From: CAZOZP01 sp964584325
GTDB lineage: Bacteria; Bacteroidota; Ignavibacteria; Ignavibacteriales; Melioribacteraceae
Direction of reading: 5' to 3'
Length of the DNA: 54,780 nucleotides
Assembly: GCA_964584325.1 (NCBI GenBank)
Contig: CAZOZP010000015.1
Location: 1-54,780 of the forward strand
Position numbers and translations under genes: made by a program. The notes under the pieces are model-generated. The model searched no databases. It saw only the letters and a list, made by a program, of their open reading frames with translations, and had not been told where the DNA came from. Positions 52,001-54,780 of this stretch are shown piece after piece. The stretch's first letter is position 1; each line of letters opens with the position of its first letter.

Positions 52001-52232
52001 CCCTTTGAATAATTCTTTCAACAAACTCAACATTAACCGGGAGGAAATATACTTTATCTGCTAAATGATCCGAAGTCTGAATTGTAGCTATGTTCGGATT
52101 GATTAGTACCGTTTCAATTCCCTCTTCCTTCAGTGCTTTGATTGCCTGGCTTCCGGAATAGTCAAATTCTCCGGCTTCGCCGATTTTCAGCGCAGAGCTG
52201 CCGAGTATCAGTATCTTTTTATATTTTGTCAT
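49041..52232 (-). CDS. carB: carbamoyl-phosphate synthase large subunit
   Basis: Makes carbamoyl phosphate from bicarbonate, ATP and ammonia delivered by CarA, for arginine and pyrimidines (1063 aa, normal). Two homologous ATP-grasp halves are seen ([13 protein letters not shown], then [13 protein letters not shown] near 550), with [20 protein letters not shown] in the first and [15 protein letters not shown] in the second. A C-terminal MGS-like regulatory domain (about 930-1063) follows, the site of UMP/ornithine control in E. coli. The gene starts 1 bp after carA. Confidence 0.97.
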   Translation of the reverse strand: [1063 protein letters not shown]

Positions 52233-52233
52233 A

Positions 52234-53307
52234 TTATTTCAGTTTGTTTATGAATTCATCAAATATATATGCTGTATCAACCGGACCCGGTGTGGATTCC
52301 GGGTGAAACTGTACACTCATAAATGGTTTTGTTTTATGCCTGATTCCTTCATTCGTGCCGTCATTCAGGTTTTCAAACCAGCATTCCCATCCTTCGGGAA
52401 TTGTTTCTGTGTTAACTGCATAACCATGATTCTGTGATGTAATATAGCATTTTAGCGAAAACATATCCTGAACCGGCTGATTAAGACTTCGGTGACCGTA
52501 TTTCAGTTTGTATGTTGAAGCTCCGGCTGCCATTGAAAGCATCTGATGCCCAAGACAAATTCCAAGCACAGGTTTATTTTTTGACAATAGTTTTTTTACA
52601 TTTTCAACAATTTCAGGATACATAGCCGGGTCTCCCGGACCGTTAGAAAGAAGAACTCCGTCATATTCTTCATCAGGGAAATCATAATTCCAGGGAACTC
52701 TCTTAACGGATACACCTCTGTCTAACAACGATGTCAGAATACTTGTCTTTGCTCCTGTATCCAGAAGAATTACTTTCTTTTTACCGCGTTTGAATTCGGT
52801 TATTTCCTTCGGACTCACAATTGGAACCAGTTTCTCTTTATTAGGATCATAAAACGGAATATCAAGAGAATTAACAATTATCTTTCCGAGCATAGTTCCG
52901 TTTTCTCTTAATATCTTCGTTAATTTACGAGTATCGATATCGTAGATTCCGGGAACTTTGTTGTCGAAAAGCCAGGATGACAAGGATTTAACTGCACTGT
53001 AATGACTGTATTCCATTGAATAGTCGGAGATTATAAGTCCCTGTGCGTGTATCTTTTCTGATTCGAAATTCTTATCTATTCCTTCTTCAATTTTTGAGGA
53101 AGTAATGCCGTAGTTACCTTGAAGAGGATATGTGAGGTTTAAGATTTGTCCTTTATAAGAAGGGTCAGTAAGTGCCTCCGGATATCCGTACATTCCGGTT
53201 CCGAACACAACTTCACCGGCGGAGGATGCCGGATACCCGATCAGATTCCCTTCAAACACCTGACCGTCTTCAAGCTTTAGATATGCTTTTGTTTCGATTT
53301 TGCTCAC
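52234..53307 (-). CDS. carA: carbamoyl-phosphate synthase small subunit
   Basis: Glutaminase subunit (357 aa). The N-terminal CarA domain starts KAYLKLEDGQVFEG, and the class I glutamine amidotransferase domain has the catalytic Cys in GICLGHQM and His/Glu in QFHPES. The frame is open to a TTG at 53367, but that TTG is the likely -35 box of the promoter and would add a stretch not seen in the family. The GTG at 53307 gives the expected N-terminus, with a predicted 25-nt leader. The ribosome site is poor, so the start is tentative (an adjacent GTG lies at 53310). Confidence 0.93.
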   Translation of the reverse strand: MSKIETKAYLKLEDGQVFEGNLIGYPASSAGEVVFGTGMYGYPEALTDPSYKGQILNLTYPLQGNYGITSSKIEEGIDKNFESEKIHAQGLIISDYSMEYSHYSAVKSLSSWLFDNKVPGIYDIDTRKLTKILRENGTMLGKIIVNSLDIPFYDPNKEKLVPIVSPKEITEFKRGKKKVILLDTGAKTSILTSLLDRGVSVKRVPWNYDFPDEEYDGVLLSNGPGDPAMYPEIVENVKKLLSKNKPVLGICLGHQMLSMAAGASTYKLKYGHRSLNQPVQDMFSLKCYITSQNHGYAVNTETIPEGWECWFENLNDGTNEGIRHKTKPFMSVQFHPESTPGPVDTAYIFDEFINKLK

Positions 53308-53338
53308 CACCTGAATTTTTTGTAAAATAAATCCCGCA

Positions 53339-53367
53339 ATATTAAGAATAATAACGCATATTAGCAA
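53339..53367 (-). promoter_or_regulatory. sigma-70-type promoter of carAB
   Basis: TTGCTA (53362-53367), exactly 17 bp and TAATAT (53339-53344) on the minus strand. The predicted transcript begins about 25 nt before the GTG chosen for carA, the same spacing as at thrA. Confidence 0.5.
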
Positions 53368-53524
53368 GATAAATAAGCCGGATTATGAATAAGGCATAAG
53401 TTATTAAGTATAATTATGAAATACTTTTATATAAGTAACAATCAGACAGCGCTCCGGAGTAACAAAGTTAGGAAGTAAAAAAAACAACACTGTTTTATTT
53501 GATTTGTGAATTGTGATTTATAGT

Positions 53525-53574
53525 TAAATATTATAATAATATTTATTGCACTTACTTCTCAAACCGTTTATTTT
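53525..53574 (+). promoter_or_regulatory. cstA promoter with an adjacent perfect AT palindrome
   Basis: TTGCAC (53546-53551), 17 bp and TATTTT (53569-53574) lie about 32 bp before the cstA ATG. Immediately upstream of the -35 box is a 21-base perfect inverted repeat centred on 53535 (arms TAAATATTAT/ATAATATTTA). It could be a regulator site or UP element; all-AT palindromes also arise by chance in such DNA. The rest of the 298-bp gap between carA and cstA shows no gene. Confidence 0.35.
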
Positions 53575-53605
53575 TGAAAATCTGTAAAAAAAAGTTGTTT
53601 ATATA

Positions 53606-54780
53606 ATGAATGTTTTATTATTACTCGCCTTACCTGCTGTTCTGTTTTATCTTGCAAGCAGGTTTTATTCTTCCTACATCGCCCGAATTTTAGGAGAAGA
53701 TGAAAAAAATCCGACACCTGCAGTTACTCAGAACGACGGAGTGGATTTTGTACCTACAAAACCCTATATAGTATTTGCTCATCACTTTGCCGCTATTGCA
53801 GGAGCAGGCCCTATAATAGGTCCTACGATGGCAATTCTTTATGGATTTGTTCCTGCCTGGATTTGGATTGTTGCAGGCGGTATTTTTTTAGGAGCTGTTC
53901 ACGATTTTACTACTATGTTTATCAGCTTAAGAGAAAAAGGCAGGTCAATTGCTGAAATTGCACGAAATACCTTAGGTCCTGCCGGCTTTAATCTTATGAT
54001 TTCTTTTACAATTATGATGCTGCTCCTGGTATGTTCATCCTTTTTGAGTGCCACCGCAATTTCTCTTACTTCTGTATGGCCTGTTGAAAAACTCGGTGTT
54101 GCAGCCGGCGATACTTTACTTAAAACATTTACCAAAGACGGAATTATTTACGGCAGGATAGGCGGTATAGCTTCAACTTCCGTAATAATAATAACACTTT
54201 TTTCCCCTCTTCTGGGATGGTTAATTAAGAAAAAGGAAATTAGAACTCTGTATTCATATCTCGCAGCTTCTTTTATTTGCATCGTTTCGATTTTAACCGG
54301 AATCATTTTCCCGGTTTCTCTGGAACCATTGCACTGGATGATAATAATCTCAATATATGTGCTGATTGCTTCAGGTACTCCCGTGTGGTTTATTCTGCAA
54401 CCGAGAGATTTTATTAATGTTCAGATTCTTTACGGCGGAATTATTCTTATGGTTGCGGCACTTATCTCTGCGGGATTGCAGGGAACTGAAATTTCATATC
54501 CCGGCTTTAATCTTTCTGAAGGTTCTGCAAATCTAGGTATGATATGGCCGATGATGTTCATTACTATTGCATGCGGAGCTATATCCGGATTCCATTCTCT
54601 CGTGGGCGGCGGTACAACCTGCAAACAGCTTCCGAAAGAAACCGATGCCAGAAAGATCGGTTTTAACTCAATGCTTCTGGAATCATTATTCGCTATATGC
54701 GTGCTTCTGGCAATTAGTGTGGGATTAAGTTTTATTGATTATAAATCTATTGTCTGGCCGTCAGATCCTGCGGTTAAATC
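53606..54780 (+). CDS. cstA: carbon starvation protein CstA family transporter (partial)
   Basis: Membrane transporter of the CstA family, cut by the right edge (391 residues present; full members are about 500-700). The signature HHFAAIAGAGPIIGP lies near residue 65, followed by multiple hydrophobic segments and SGFHSLVGGGTTCKQL (about 330). Family members take up peptides or pyruvate under carbon limitation; which applies here is unknown. No Shine-Dalgarno site is seen before the ATG at 53606. Minus-strand open frames inside it are shadows. Confidence 0.9.
   Translation, partial: MNVLLLLALPAVLFYLASRFYSSYIARILGEDEKNPTPAVTQNDGVDFVPTKPYIVFAHHFAAIAGAGPIIGPTMAILYGFVPAWIWIVAGGIFLGAVHDFTTMFISLREKGRSIAEIARNTLGPAGFNLMISFTIMMLLLVCSSFLSATAISLTSVWPVEKLGVAAGDTLLKTFTKDGIIYGRIGGIASTSVIIITLFSPLLGWLIKKKEIRTLYSYLAASFICIVSILTGIIFPVSLEPLHWMIIISIYVLIASGTPVWFILQPRDFINVQILYGGIILMVAALISAGLQGTEISYPGFNLSEGSANLGMIWPMMFITIACGAISGFHSLVGGGTTCKQLPKETDARKIGFNSMLLESLFAICVLLAISVGLSFIDYKSIVWPSDPAVK

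Noticed and set aside
53899..54624. Minus-strand open frames inside the cstA-type gene
   Set aside because: The plus strand carries a long in-frame CstA sequence with family signatures; the minus frames are shadows.
1..54780. Mobile elements, CRISPR arrays, prophage genes
   Set aside because: No transposase, integrase, phage gene, spaced direct-repeat array or att-like repeat at the tRNA genes was found; base use looks even across the window.

Overview
The window looks like chromosomal DNA from an AT-rich, probably anaerobic or fermentative bacterium of the Bacteroidota/Chlorobiota/Ignavibacteriota group, most likely an Ignavibacteria-type organism. Three things point there. Two secreted proteins end in type IX secretion (T9SS) sorting domains with the NYPNPFNPST motif. 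The order zapA - 6S RNA - rny is present. Genes carry strong Shine-Dalgarno sites and E. coli-like TTGnnn/TAnnnT promoters, unlike typical Bacteroidia. The genus cannot be named from this sequence. No insertion sequences, phage genes, CRISPR arrays or rRNA genes were seen.

Region 1 (1-12490) holds tRNA-Phe and then one leftward run of ten genes: hydC2-hydB2-hydA2, a hydrogenase-like Fe-S sensor kinase, a receiver, a receiver-PAS-histidine kinase, another receiver, and hydC1-hydB1-hydA1. These are two complete trimeric NADH-linked [FeFe] hydrogenases with a phosphorelay between them. Set 2 has a long, ferredoxin-domain HydB, as in electron-bifurcating enzymes. Set 1 has a minimal HydB and a changed H-cluster motif in HydA.

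Region 2 (12490-20420) has purE with a DUF2807-like lipoprotein gene, leftward. Rightward it has an operon of a TPR/triple-AAA ATPase and a two-component ABC exporter, then an orphan 89-residue protein. Region 3 (20423-26220) is a leftward thrA-asd-thrB-thrC operon from aspartate to threonine, with a recognisable promoter. Region 4 (26299-33369) encodes exported proteins: an M64-type metallopeptidase, a GH13 amylase with a large insertion, and a double beta-helix protein.

Region 5 (33385-39612) is a tight leftward operon: coaE, proline dehydrogenase, tsaD, mltG, an Ig-like lipoprotein, a glycosyltransferase and then the beta-helix gene. Region 6 (39657-48978) is the translation and division block: tRNA-Leu, tRNA-Val, a terminator, thrS, infC (apparent ATC start), rpmI, rplT, pheS, pheT, a coiled-coil protein, zapA, 6S RNA and rny. 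Region 7 (49041-54780) has carA-carB leftward and, divergently, a cstA-type transporter that runs off the right edge.

The most noteworthy items are the dual hydrogenase/sensor operon, the triple-AAA protein with a degenerate third domain beside an ABC exporter, the intrinsic terminator squeezed between tRNA-Val and thrS, and the infC start. All functions are read from motifs and family knowledge; no database search was possible.
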